Positions 33,483 through 41,856 of a stretch of 50,785 nucleotides of DNA are shown here, one piece after another. The notes under the pieces were generated by a model. The model was not told where the DNA came from, ran no database searches, and saw nothing but the letters and a program-made list of their open reading frames with translations. The position numbers and the translations under genes were made by a program. Source of the DNA: AG25 sp035518815 (GTDB taxonomy: Bacteria; Gemmatimonadota; Gemmatimonadetes; Gemmatimonadales; GWC2-71-9). How positions within the stretch are numbered: the first letter of the stretch is position 1; every line of letters begins with the position of its first letter. The stretch covers positions 1 through 50,785 of the forward strand of contig DATIXG010000002.1 of NCBI GenBank assembly GCA_035518815.1, in the 5' to 3' direction.

Positions 33483-34333
33483 GGCGCGTCCGCGAGATGC
33501 CGCAGCCGCCGCCGCTCCGCGCGCCCCACCGCGTAGGCGAGCGGGTCGGTCACCGCCAGCCGCCGCAACCCGCGAAACGTGTGGACGAGCGGTCGCGGCG
33601 GAGACTCGGCATGGAGCCTGGTATACGCGGACGGGGTGACCTCCCAAAACTCTTCCCCTGCCGCGTAGGTCTTCAGTCGCCACGGGCCTCGCAACGACGT
33701 CTCCTGCGACCGGTAAACCGCCGAGGCGCGCCGGGCGGCGTCCCGCACCCGCGCGATCGGCGCGGTGAGGTTCACGAGGACCCGGGTGAGCGGCACCTGG
33801 ACCTGGTAGATGCGAATCGCCCGGACCGCACTGAGCGCGCGCCGCTCGGCGAGCACGCGCGCCACGGCATAGTGCTCGGGGTGGAAGTCCACGCGCGAGG
33901 GAGCGTATACGATGTGGGGCCCAAGATCGGTCATGACGCGCTCGAGGTGCTCAGCGAGATCCGCGTCCTTCCACTCGCGCTCCGGGAGCCCCAGCCATTG
34001 CCAGTCGGCGGCGTCGAGGGCCTGCACGCTGGCCTCGGCCTCTTGGCGGCGGCGCCGCGCCATGGCGGCCGCGTCGAGTCCGAGGGCCCGCGACGCCCGT
34101 CCATCGGTGACGTGCAGCACCGTCACGCGGTCGCCGGCCGCCGCATGAAGGAGGATCGCGCCTCCGCATCCCGCGATCTCGTCGTCCGGATGAGGCGCCA
34201 CGACCAGGACGCGCTCTCCCCCGGCGCTGTCCCACGGGTGCGCGTGCGCCGCCAGGTGGCGCGCGACCCAGAACCCTCCTCCCCAGAGCGAGGTGAAGCC
34301 AAAGTCCACGGCGCGGCGGACGCTAGATCGCAT
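33479..34333 (-). CDS. PIG-L family deacetylase
   Basis: A 284-residue zinc-dependent deacetylase of the GlcNAc-PI de-N-acetylase/MshB type. The metal motif is A-P-H-P-D-D-E with His48, Asp50 and Asp51, near the N-terminus of the domain, and a later H-P-E-H-Y segment supplies the third-ligand region. It would remove an N-acetyl group from an amino sugar. The start overlaps the GNAT-like gene by 11 bases and the stop overlaps the next glycosyltransferase by 4 bases. The order deacetylase next to acyltransferase suggests acetyl exchange on an amino sugar. Confidence 0.88.
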   Translation of the reverse strand: MRSSVRRAVDFGFTSLWGGGFWVARHLAAHAHPWDSAGGERVLVVAPHPDDEIAGCGGAILLHAAAGDRVTVLHVTDGRASRALGLDAAAMARRRRQEAEASVQALDAADWQWLGLPEREWKDADLAEHLERVMTDLGPHIVYAPSRVDFHPEHYAVARVLAERRALSAVRAIRIYQVQVPLTRVLVNLTAPIARVRDAARRASAVYRSQETSLRGPWRLKTYAAGEEFWEVTPSAYTRLHAESPPRPLVHTFRGLRRLAVTDPLAYAVGRAERRRLRHLADAP

Positions 34334-35366
34334 CGAAATCGCCGCCGACCATGTACCAGTCGCTGGCCGGGCCCACGACGCTCGCGTCCAGAGATGAATC
34401 GAGCAGAACGTAGTCCACTCTGAACGTGTGCCGGCTGCGGAAGAATCCCGCGTGCCGTAAGGCACGGTGGGGCCAGCTTCCGGGTGCGGCGAGCGCCCAG
34501 ATGGATTCCGCCCCGCGCGCAAGCGCTCGCGCAATCGCGGCACGCGCCAACGCCGTGAAGGCCGCGATGTCACCCGGCACCGTGAAGATCTCCGCAATGG
34601 TTGCTCGCGCCGGCCCGCGGGTCCCGCAGGCCGCGTAGCCGACCGCCTCCCCCGCCTGCGTGGCGAGGAGGACGCCGTAGCTGTCACCCGGCGCTGCGAG
34701 ATACCGCCACGCGACCCACGACCGATCGCGCGCGAGCGAGCGCGGTACTGACGCGCGCGCCCGCTGCCACAACCGATCGAATTCCTCCCCGGCCGTGGTC
34801 ACTTCGCGCACCTCGACGCCTCCGCCGGACGCGCGAGACACCGCGAGCGCGCGCCACCACGCCCCGACCCACTCGAGGTGCGCGAGGGGTGTCACCCCGA
34901 GCTTTCGGGCTAGGACTCGTTCGGGCCGCAGCGGCAGCACCAGCCACTGGAGCCGGCCCATGGGGGTCCAGCCCAGCGCCTGTGCGCGTGAACCCCAGTT
35001 CTCGTTCGGAAGGCCAAGCACGAGCGGGATCCCGGCGGCCTTCCAGCCGGCGAACAGCCGCTTGGTGTGTGTGGTGAGGATGCCCCGTCGCCGGAATTCG
35101 GGCGCCGTCACGGCGTCTACCGCCACCATCGCCCACCGCTCCTCGCCTCCCAGTTGGCAGCGGCAGGGTATCCCGGCGATGTGAAACACGGGCTGATCGC
35201 GCTCGTCCACCGCGATCGCCACGTTCTCGGTGGGAGAGGGGCGTGCCAGGAGCTTCCAGCGGTAGTAGTCCGCGGTCACCCGGCGAGCGGCGCCTCCCGA
35301 CAAGAGCGCGGCGACCGCGGGGACGTCGTCCGGCGCGAGCGGTCGTGCGCGAACCGCCGTCGTCAC
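34323..35366 (-). CDS. GNAT-like N-acyltransferase
   Basis: A 347-residue cytoplasmic acyltransferase. Motif A-like V-T-A-P-E-F-R-R-R-G-I-L-T-T-H lies near residue 90, with an acyl-CoA-type P-loop R-R-R-G. A second GNAT-like half follows (residues about 190-330, with A-V-G-Y-A-A-C-G and A-T-I-A-E-I-F-T-V), so it may be a tandem-domain enzyme. Starting at a GTG that overlaps the upstream glycosyltransferase stop by 4 bases. Acyl donor and acceptor unknown; an amino sugar freed by the neighbouring PIG-L enzyme is a natural guess. Confidence 0.75.
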   Translation of the reverse strand: MTTAVRARPLAPDDVPAVAALLSGGAARRVTADYYRWKLLARPSPTENVAIAVDERDQPVFHIAGIPCRCQLGGEERWAMVAVDAVTAPEFRRRGILTTHTKRLFAGWKAAGIPLVLGLPNENWGSRAQALGWTPMGRLQWLVLPLRPERVLARKLGVTPLAHLEWVGAWWRALAVSRASGGGVEVREVTTAGEEFDRLWQRARASVPRSLARDRSWVAWRYLAAPGDSYGVLLATQAGEAVGYAACGTRGPARATIAEIFTVPGDIAAFTALARAAIARALARGAESIWALAAPGSWPHRALRHAGFFRSRHTFRVDYVLLDSSLDASVVGPASDWYMVGGDFDAI

Positions 35367-36532
35367 TGGCGGCTGAGCACCTGCGTATACGCCGCGTACA
35401 GCTGCGCGCCGATCGCGTCGAACGACAACTCCCGCTCGAAGTGCTCCCGCGCCCCCCGCCGCAACGCGGCCCGGTCCCGTCGGCTCCAGTCGCGGATGGC
35501 GTGCGCGAGCGCGGCGGCGTCGCCAATCGGTGTGAGGGCGCCGAATCGCCCGTTTCCCGTGATACGGCGAAATGAGGGAATGTCCGTTACGAGCGGCGTG
35601 GTGCCGCAGGCGAGCGCTTCGATCAGGACGTAGCCGCTGCCCTCCACATGACTCGCCTGGACCAGGAAGTCGGCGGCCCGCAGCAGCGTCTCCATTTTGG
35701 GATAGGGGACCGCACCGAGCAGGCGGACCCGCTCGACCAGAACGGAATCGGAGGCGATGCGAGCATGAACGGCGTCGAGGAGCGAGGCGTGGCGAAAGCA
35801 CATGTACAACCTGAGGCCAGGGGTCTCGCGCGCGGCGCGCGAGACGGCGTCGAGCACCATGAGCGGGTCCTTGTTGGCGTCGAGATTTCCCGCCCACAGG
35901 AGGCAGGGATCTCCCTCCATGCCCGCGGCCGAGCGGGCGGCCTCCCGGTCACCGGGAGTGAACGGGCTCGACCCTTCGATCACTTCGAAGACCGGCAGGT
36001 CCGTTCGCAGGACGCCCGCCTGTGTGAACGGCTCGATCTGCGGGCGCGCCGTGAATGTCACCCCCGCGATCGGCGCGAATCCCCAGCGGTACCACCAGCG
36101 GCGCCAGCCGCGCGGGCACTTGGTCCCGTGATCCTGGACGATAATGGGGACGTCCGGGACCGTGGCGGCGAGCGCCCGCAGCGCGCGGGGATATACGATC
36201 CCGTCGAAGTGAATCAGGCCGGGCGCGAGTGCCCGCACCCGCTCGAGCAGGCGCCGCGGTCGCCGCAGGATAGCGCGGCCCCCGGGCAGGCGGATCAGGG
36301 GCTGGCCGGGCTCGGCGACAAAGAAGCATGGGACGCCGTCGAATTCCCCGTCCCCATCCTGCCAGGCCGCCTGGATCATCGTCACCTGCGCGCCGGCCCG
36401 GCGCGCCGCGGCGGCGGTGCGGCCGAAGTCGCGCCAGCCGTCCCGGAGCAGCTCGTCGGGGGTGCGCCCCGCGGGATCCAAGTGCATCGCGACCCAGGCA
36501 ACTCGGGGTCCAGGACCGTTCGCGCGCACCAT
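35363..36532 (-). CDS. Glycosyltransferase (GT-B, GT1/GT4-like)
   Basis: The protein is 389 residues from the ATG at 36532, which has GAGGG seven bases upstream. A TTG 12 codons earlier is less likely. Donor-domain marks are L-L-W-A-G-N-L-D-A-N-K-D-P-L, V-R-L-L-G-A-V-P-Y-P-K-M and the signature H-V-E-G-S-G-Y-V-L-I-E-A-L-A-C-G near residue 315. The N-terminal domain holds I-V-Q-D-H-G-T-K-C-P. It is the first gene of the tight minus-strand block glycosyltransferase, GNAT, PIG-L, glycosyltransferase. It is divergent from the first SGNH gene, 53 bases away. Confidence 0.9.
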   Translation of the reverse strand: MVRANGPGPRVAWVAMHLDPAGRTPDELLRDGWRDFGRTAAAARRAGAQVTMIQAAWQDGDGEFDGVPCFFVAEPGQPLIRLPGGRAILRRPRRLLERVRALAPGLIHFDGIVYPRALRALAATVPDVPIIVQDHGTKCPRGWRRWWYRWGFAPIAGVTFTARPQIEPFTQAGVLRTDLPVFEVIEGSSPFTPGDREAARSAAGMEGDPCLLWAGNLDANKDPLMVLDAVSRAARETPGLRLYMCFRHASLLDAVHARIASDSVLVERVRLLGAVPYPKMETLLRAADFLVQASHVEGSGYVLIEALACGTTPLVTDIPSFRRITGNGRFGALTPIGDAAALAHAIRDWSRRDRAALRRGAREHFERELSFDAIGAQLYAAYTQVLSRQ

Positions 36533-36585
36533 GTGGGCAACCCTCGCACATGTCGGTATGAGTGTCAATCAGCGCGTTATAATTC

Positions 36586-37836
36586 TTGGCCACCACACGC
36601 TCTCGCCCCCGTGGCTCCAAACTCCCTCTCGGGCGCATACGCACTTTGGGCATACTCTCGACCTTCGCAGTCGCGGCTCTCTCGCTCGTCGTGACGGCCG
36701 CCGCGGCGGAGCTGTTACTACGGACCCTCCTGCCGCCCTTGCGCGGGTATTTCGTTCTGCCACCCGGTGCGGACTGGACGCTCGAGCCGCCGCCGGGCGC
36801 ATTCCCCGGCATTGCGGGCGCGTCTCGCTTCCGGGTCAACCGATTCGGCATTCGAGGCCGGCTGTTTGGAAACGACGACGCGGAGTACCGCATTCTGGCC
36901 ATCGGAGGCAGCACCACCCGGTGCGCGGCGCTCGACGATTCCAAGACCTGGACTCATCTGCTCGAGGCGCAGCTGGGCAACACCGTCGATGGGAGGGAGC
37001 CATGGGTCGGGAACCTGGGTCGCGACGCCACGACCTCGCGAGACCACGTGCTGCAGCTCAAGTATCTGCTGCCGCAATATCCCTGCATCGACGCCGTCGT
37101 CGCCCTCGTCGGTGTGAACGACGTGATAGCCGTGCTGCAGCAAGGGTGGCAGTATCGGGAGCGTCAACCGATCACCGACCCCTCGGCGGAACGGGCGCGG
37201 ATGCCGCGGGCCTTTTATCGGTTCCCGGGCAGACTTCAGGATCTTGCGGCCTACAGCCGCGGCCCGGTGCCGTGGTACAAAGCGACGGCGCTCTGGCAGC
37301 TTGGCCGCCGTGCGAAGGTTGTGCTGGAACGCCAACGGACGTTCCGCTTTCCGGATGCGCCACGGCGGTTCGAGGAGACGCGCCGCCGCCGGCAAACCGC
37401 CGCGACCTGGTTCGACAGCCTGCCGCCTCTCGAGCAGCCGCTCATCGAGTACCGCCGCAACTTGAACCTCATGGCCGACCTCGCCGTCGCGGCGGGGGCG
37501 CGCCTTGTCCTGGTGACCCAGCCGAGCCTGTGGAGAGAGGGCTTGCCCGAATCCGTCGAGCGCCTGCTGGTATTCGGGGAAGTCCGGAGGGTGCAGGGGC
37601 CGGGCCCGGCGTACTTCACGGCGCGCGCGATGGGTGTCGCGATGGCTCGCTACAATGACACGCTGCTGGACGTATGCCGCACCCGAGGCCTCGACTGTCT
37701 CGATGCCGCCGGGCTGATTCCGCGTGACACCACGGCGCTGTACGACGACGTGCATTTCAATGAGCGCGGCGCACAGTTGTTCGCTGATGCGCTGATCGAG
37801 CACTTTCGCGCGCGGCCGCCGTTCCGCCCCGGCTAG
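36586..37836 (+). CDS. Membrane-anchored SGNH/GDSL hydrolase (copy 1)
   Basis: The protein is 416 residues from a TTG. One membrane helix (about residues 23-45) anchors a periplasmic SGNH domain. Catalytic residues are visible: Ser109 in G-G-S-T-T, Asn178 in V-G-V-N-D, and Asp387/His390 in D-D-V-H-F. The family removes or transfers acyl groups on sugars or lipids. TATAAT at 36578-36583 sits too close to the TTG for a normal leader, and no Shine-Dalgarno is seen, so the start is uncertain; a TTG at 36646 would still keep the helix. It is one of three related copies in the same orientation. Confidence 0.85.
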   Translation: MATTRSRPRGSKLPLGRIRTLGILSTFAVAALSLVVTAAAAELLLRTLLPPLRGYFVLPPGADWTLEPPPGAFPGIAGASRFRVNRFGIRGRLFGNDDAEYRILAIGGSTTRCAALDDSKTWTHLLEAQLGNTVDGREPWVGNLGRDATTSRDHVLQLKYLLPQYPCIDAVVALVGVNDVIAVLQQGWQYRERQPITDPSAERARMPRAFYRFPGRLQDLAAYSRGPVPWYKATALWQLGRRAKVVLERQRTFRFPDAPRRFEETRRRRQTAATWFDSLPPLEQPLIEYRRNLNLMADLAVAAGARLVLVTQPSLWREGLPESVERLLVFGEVRRVQGPGPAYFTARAMGVAMARYNDTLLDVCRTRGLDCLDAAGLIPRDTTALYDDVHFNERGAQLFADALIEHFRARPPFRPG

Positions 37837-38000
37837 CCGTTCCCGAGCACCGCGGCCGGCGGGTCCCATTTGTGGGCAGTCGGGGGTGCCCGGAGGGCTG
37901 TCGCGTTCGAACGCGCAACACAATCGCGGTCCACGGCGTACTGAAGGGGGGTTGTTGCAGCGGGTCTGCGCCCGTTATCCTTGCTTCCCGTCGGGTCGAA

Positions 38001-39053
38001 ATGGGGGTGCCAGACGCCCCACCGTCACCATCGGCCTCTCCACACGAAGGGACGTCGCGTACGCTCTCCAGCTCACCAGCCCGTACCCTGCGACACGAGG
38101 CATCATACAGCCTGCTGCGCGATGTGATCCGGGTCCTGACGGATGACCCGCGCATTCTACTCCTCGCGGATCGGCTGTGGGACCGGGCTACGCGGGGCGC
38201 GGCCACCCTCCGGCTCGTGCCGGCCCCCGTGTCGCTCGCCATCGAGGTATCGGCGACGGACCCAGCGGCGGGCGTGCCTCTGCACCTCGATGAGCGTTGG
38301 CGTGTCGACACGGACGACGCGGAGCTGTCGCTTGGCGACCAACACCTGCATGCGCGCATCGAGTGCGGGCGTGGCCGCTTCGTGGCCCGCGTATCTGCGG
38401 CGCTGGTCTCGGATCACCCGGACCTCGTCACCCGGCTGCTGCTCGAGGCGCCCGCGGCCACGCTTCTCGCGCGTCGCTCGTATGCCGTCGTGCACGCGGG
38501 GGCCGTGGCCGGCCCGGCTGGAGCCGTGGTGATCCGTGGCGCTCCCGGGGCGGGCAAGTCGACCGTGGTGGCCGCGGCGCATCAGGCAGGCCTGCGTGTG
38601 CTGGGGGACGAGAGCATGCTCGTGTCCCGGAGCGATCCCGACGACCTCCTGTCCGCCGTGCGCGACCTGACGTTGCTGCCGGCAGCGGCCCGCCTGCTGG
38701 GCCTTGAGGCGATGACCACGGCGACTCGATCGGGGGGAGAGGAGAAGCGGCGGGTCGATCTCTTTTCGTCGTCCAGCCCCATGACCCGCCGGGCCCGCCG
38801 CGTGGCCACGGTGCTGCTCGGGCCGCGGAACGACGGGCCCGCGCGCCTCGAGCCTCTCACTCCCGAGACGTTCCTCGAGGAGTTCCGCCTGGGAGCGATC
38901 GCGCAGGAGAGCTGGAGCGGCACGCCGGAGCACATCGCCGTGCATTGGTCCCGACGCCGCGCGTACCGGCTCTCGGGGGCGGCGGATCTGGCGGGCGCCA
39001 TCGACCTGTTGACGGGTCTCGTGGCACCGCTCCTGGCGGTGAAGCGCGCGTGA
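38001..39053 (+). CDS. HPr kinase/phosphorylase-like ATPase
   Basis: The protein is 350 residues from the ATG at 38001. The Walker A loop G-A-P-G-A-G-K-S-T is at residues 180-188, preceded by H-A-G-A-V-A-G and followed by L-G-D-E-S-M-L-V, the pattern of the HprK C-terminal kinase fold. The HPr-binding N-terminal domain is not evident; in its place is a Ser/Pro-rich start and an unrecognised region. Related proteins recur in glycan and peptide-modification loci, and their substrate is generally unknown. Its stop overlaps the next radical SAM start by 4 bases (GTGA). The 37837-38000 gap holds nothing recognised. Confidence 0.75.
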   Translation: MGVPDAPPSPSASPHEGTSRTLSSSPARTLRHEASYSLLRDVIRVLTDDPRILLLADRLWDRATRGAATLRLVPAPVSLAIEVSATDPAAGVPLHLDERWRVDTDDAELSLGDQHLHARIECGRGRFVARVSAALVSDHPDLVTRLLLEAPAATLLARRSYAVVHAGAVAGPAGAVVIRGAPGAGKSTVVAAAHQAGLRVLGDESMLVSRSDPDDLLSAVRDLTLLPAAARLLGLEAMTTATRSGGEEKRRVDLFSSSSPMTRRARRVATVLLGPRNDGPARLEPLTPETFLEEFRLGAIAQESWSGTPEHIAVHWSRRRAYRLSGAADLAGAIDLLTGLVAPLLAVKRA

Positions 39054-40504
39054 GGTCTTCCGCGCCCGGCCACGGGTCCGTGTTGCTCGCGCACGGCTAC
39101 TACCTGCGGCACGATCCCAAGCAGTCCCGAAAAATGAAGCCGTACCCGCCGCTCTCGACGCTCATCGCCGCGGGCCTGTTGAGACGTGAACGCATTCCCT
39201 TCAGTTTCTTCGACTCAATGCTCTCAGCGGGAGTGGAAGAGTTTCGCGACCTGCTGAGCGCGGCGCGTCCCGGGGTCGTCGGGATCCTCGAGGACAACTT
39301 CAATTTCCTCACCAAGATGTGCACGACGCGCATGCGCGAGGCGGCATTCGAGATGATCGCCGCCGCCAAGTCGGCGGGCGCGCGGGTGGTCGTGAACAGC
39401 TCGGACGCCATTGATCAGACCGCCGCGTACCTGCACGTCGGTGCTGACGCCGTGATCCTGGGCGAGGCCGAGGAGACCCTGCTCGACCTGGTGGAGCGCT
39501 GGGGCAAGGATCCCGACGCCGACCTGTCGCAGGTGCCCGGGCTCGCGATTGCCGGCCACGCGGGCGCCCCCTCCGCCCTGCGGCGCACGCCCGCGCGCGA
39601 CTCGATCACCAACCTCGACACCCTGCCGTTCCCGGCCTGGGACCTGATCGACGTCGAGCAGTACCGGGTGGCGTGGGCTGCGGCGCACGGCCGCTTGTCG
39701 TGGAACGCGGCGACGTCGCGCGGGTGCCCGTTCGGCTGTAACTGGTGCGCGAAGCCGGTGTTCGGCAGGCGGTATTCGCAGCGGAGCGCGGCGAACGTCG
39801 CCGAGGAGCTGGCGCAGCTGAAGCGCGTCGTGGGGCCGGACCACGTCTGGTTCGCGGACGACATCTTCGGTCTCACACCGCGTTGGATCGAGTCGTTTGC
39901 CACCGAGGTGCGCGCGCGAGGCGCGGTGATCCCGTTCATGATGCAGTCGAGGGCCGACCTCATGACTCCCGGCGCGGTCGCCGCGCTGGAAGAGGCGCGC
40001 TGCGAGGAAGTGTGGATGGGAGTCGAGTCCGGCGCGCAGGCCGTGCTCGACGCCATGGACAAGGGCACGACGATCGCCGAGATCCGGGAGGCGACGCGCC
40101 GCCTGCGGCAACACGGGATCCGGGCGTGCTGGTTCGTGCAGCTCGGATATCCGGGTGAGGATTGGGACGCGATCGTCAAGACGCGCGACCTGATCCGCGA
40201 AGAACAGCCGGATGACATAGGCGTCTCGGTCGCCTACCCGCTGCCGGGCACGCCGTTCTACGAGCGGGTCCGCATGGATCTTCGCAGCAAGGCGAACTGG
40301 TCCGACTCGGACGATCTCGCGATGATGTTTCGCGGCACCTACACGACCGAGTTCTATCGCGAGATTCGCGATCTGCTCCACGCCGAGGTGAACGCGCGCA
40401 CGGACGCAGTGGGTCGCCGCGACTTTGACGCCGCCTGGGCCGATCTGGCGCGGCGTGAAGCAGGGCATCGCTCGAGCGGGCCGTTGTCGCTCGCCGCCGG
40501 GTAG
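39050..40504 (+). CDS. B12-binding-domain radical SAM protein
   Basis: The protein is 484 residues. The N-terminal half is cobalamin-binding-like (H-G-Y-Y-L-R, Y-P-P-L-S-T-L-I-A-A-G, A-D-A-V-I-L-G-E-A-E-E-T); the classic DxHxxG base-off motif is not visible. The radical-SAM motif C226-P-F-G-C230-N-W-C233 begins the core, followed by V-W-F-A-D-D-I-F and V-W-M-G-V-E-S-G. Such enzymes typically methylate or rearrange unactivated carbons. Start GTG overlaps the HprK-like stop. The N-terminus resembles that of the 47621 protein, so the two are paralogues. Confidence 0.9.
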   Translation: MRSSAPGHGSVLLAHGYYLRHDPKQSRKMKPYPPLSTLIAAGLLRRERIPFSFFDSMLSAGVEEFRDLLSAARPGVVGILEDNFNFLTKMCTTRMREAAFEMIAAAKSAGARVVVNSSDAIDQTAAYLHVGADAVILGEAEETLLDLVERWGKDPDADLSQVPGLAIAGHAGAPSALRRTPARDSITNLDTLPFPAWDLIDVEQYRVAWAAAHGRLSWNAATSRGCPFGCNWCAKPVFGRRYSQRSAANVAEELAQLKRVVGPDHVWFADDIFGLTPRWIESFATEVRARGAVIPFMMQSRADLMTPGAVAALEEARCEEVWMGVESGAQAVLDAMDKGTTIAEIREATRRLRQHGIRACWFVQLGYPGEDWDAIVKTRDLIREEQPDDIGVSVAYPLPGTPFYERVRMDLRSKANWSDSDDLAMMFRGTYTTEFYREIRDLLHAEVNARTDAVGRRDFDAAWADLARREAGHRSSGPLSLAAG

Positions 40505-40629
40505 GCCCGGCCTTCAACACCCTGTTCCCGACGGAGTCGCCGCTGCGCCGCGCGCTCTCCAACTTCATTCTTGCGACGGCGTCGATCCTTGTCGCCCTTG
40601 TTACGGTCGAGCTTGCGCTGCGGGCGACG

Positions 40630-41739
40630 GTGCCACCCACGCGCAGCTATTTCGTGAACGCGCCGGGGACGGACTATTCGCTGACCCCACCGCCCGGCCT
40701 TCTTGCTGGTGTCCACGGCACCGCGCACTTTCACGTGAACGCGTTCGGCGTCCGCGGTCAGCCGTTCGGTGCCGACGCCGCCGAGTACCGCATCCTCGCG
40801 GTCGGTGGCAGCACCACGCGCTGCACCTTTCTCGATGAGACGGAGGCCTGGACCTACCTTCTCGAGCACCAGCTTGGGCGAACCGCCGATGGCAGGAGCG
40901 TATGGGTCGGCAACGTCGGGAAGGACGCTGCGACGAGCCGCGAGCATGTCCTGCAGGTGAAGTATCTGCTCAAGCAGTATCCGCGGATCGACGCTGTCGT
41001 CGTCCTGGTGGGGGTGAACGACATGCTGTCTGCGCTGCAGCAGGGGTGGCAATACCGCGTCCCGGATGCTGTGACGACCCCGGAGGCTGAGCGAGTGCAG
41101 ATGGAGCGCGCGTTCGTGGAGACGCCTCATCGCGTACAGGACGAGGAATTCTCCAGCTTCGCGGGGGTGCCCTGGTACAAGGCGACCGCCGTGTGGCAGT
41201 TGGCACACCGCGCCAAACAGGTCCTCTTCACCCATCGGACCTACCCGATCAAGGACTTCCCGAGTCACATCGCCCAGTCGCGTCGCGAACGCCAGGAGGC
41301 GGCAGAGTGGGTGGACAGCCTGCCACCCCTCGATGCGCCGCTCCGGGAGTACCGACGGAATCTGAACGCGATCGCGGACATTGCCGCCGCCTCCGGCGCG
41401 ACGCTCGTGCTGGTGACGCAACCGACCGTGTGGCGTGCCGCCATGTCGGTCACTGAACAGCAGGTGCTCGTGTTCGGCTACCTTGGGCCGATCAAGAGGC
41501 CCATGCGAGTATTTTACACGGTGGGCTCGCTGGAGCGCGCCATGCGGCGGTATAACGAAGCGCTGTTAGCGGTGTGCCGGGAGCGCGGCCTGGACTGCGT
41601 TGACGCGGCCCCGCGCCTGGCCCGCGACACGACGACGATGTACGACGATATGCACTTCAACGAAGAAGGTGCCCGCCTACTGGCAGGGCTGCTCGCAGAT
41701 CATTTTCGTTCGCGCTCGCCGTTCCACACGCGGAACTAG
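40630..41739 (+). CDS. SGNH/GDSL hydrolase (copy 2)
   Basis: The protein is 369 residues from the first canonical codon, GTG 40630. Catalytic residues: Ser61 in G-G-S-T-T, Asn130 in V-G-V-N-D, Asp339/His342 in D-D-M-H-F. The frame is open upstream to 40459 and encodes the membrane helix that copies 1 and 3 also have (L-S-N-F-I-L-A-T-A-S-I-L-V-A-L). That stretch contains no ATG, GTG or TTG; only CTG at 40522 or 40543, or GTA overlapping the upstream TAG, could start it. The true protein is probably anchored and longer. It shares W-Y-K-A-T-A and D-S-L-P-P-L segments with copy 1. Confidence 0.85.
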   Translation: MPPTRSYFVNAPGTDYSLTPPPGLLAGVHGTAHFHVNAFGVRGQPFGADAAEYRILAVGGSTTRCTFLDETEAWTYLLEHQLGRTADGRSVWVGNVGKDAATSREHVLQVKYLLKQYPRIDAVVVLVGVNDMLSALQQGWQYRVPDAVTTPEAERVQMERAFVETPHRVQDEEFSSFAGVPWYKATAVWQLAHRAKQVLFTHRTYPIKDFPSHIAQSRRERQEAAEWVDSLPPLDAPLREYRRNLNAIADIAAASGATLVLVTQPTVWRAAMSVTEQQVLVFGYLGPIKRPMRVFYTVGSLERAMRRYNEALLAVCRERGLDCVDAAPRLARDTTTMYDDMHFNEEGARLLAGLLADHFRSRSPFHTRN

Positions 41740-41856
41740 AGTGTGAACAGGCACTGCTCGGCGGAGGTAGCTGCGGCGACATTGGCGGCAGGGTAGATTT
41801 GCAAGCCCGACGACCTCGGAGTCCCGGTTTCGAAGACCCTGGCCAACCTTTCGCTT

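Noticed and set aside
32358..36532. A mycothiol or bacillithiol pathway
   Set aside because: No Cys ligase is present, there are two glycosyltransferases, and the block is embedded in a larger glycan-type locus; kept only as a comparison.
36540..36590. TTGACA on the minus strand and TATAAT on the plus strand as a divergent promoter pair
   Set aside because: Neither box has a partner at a proper distance on its own strand, and the TATAAT lies only 3 bases before the annotated TTG.
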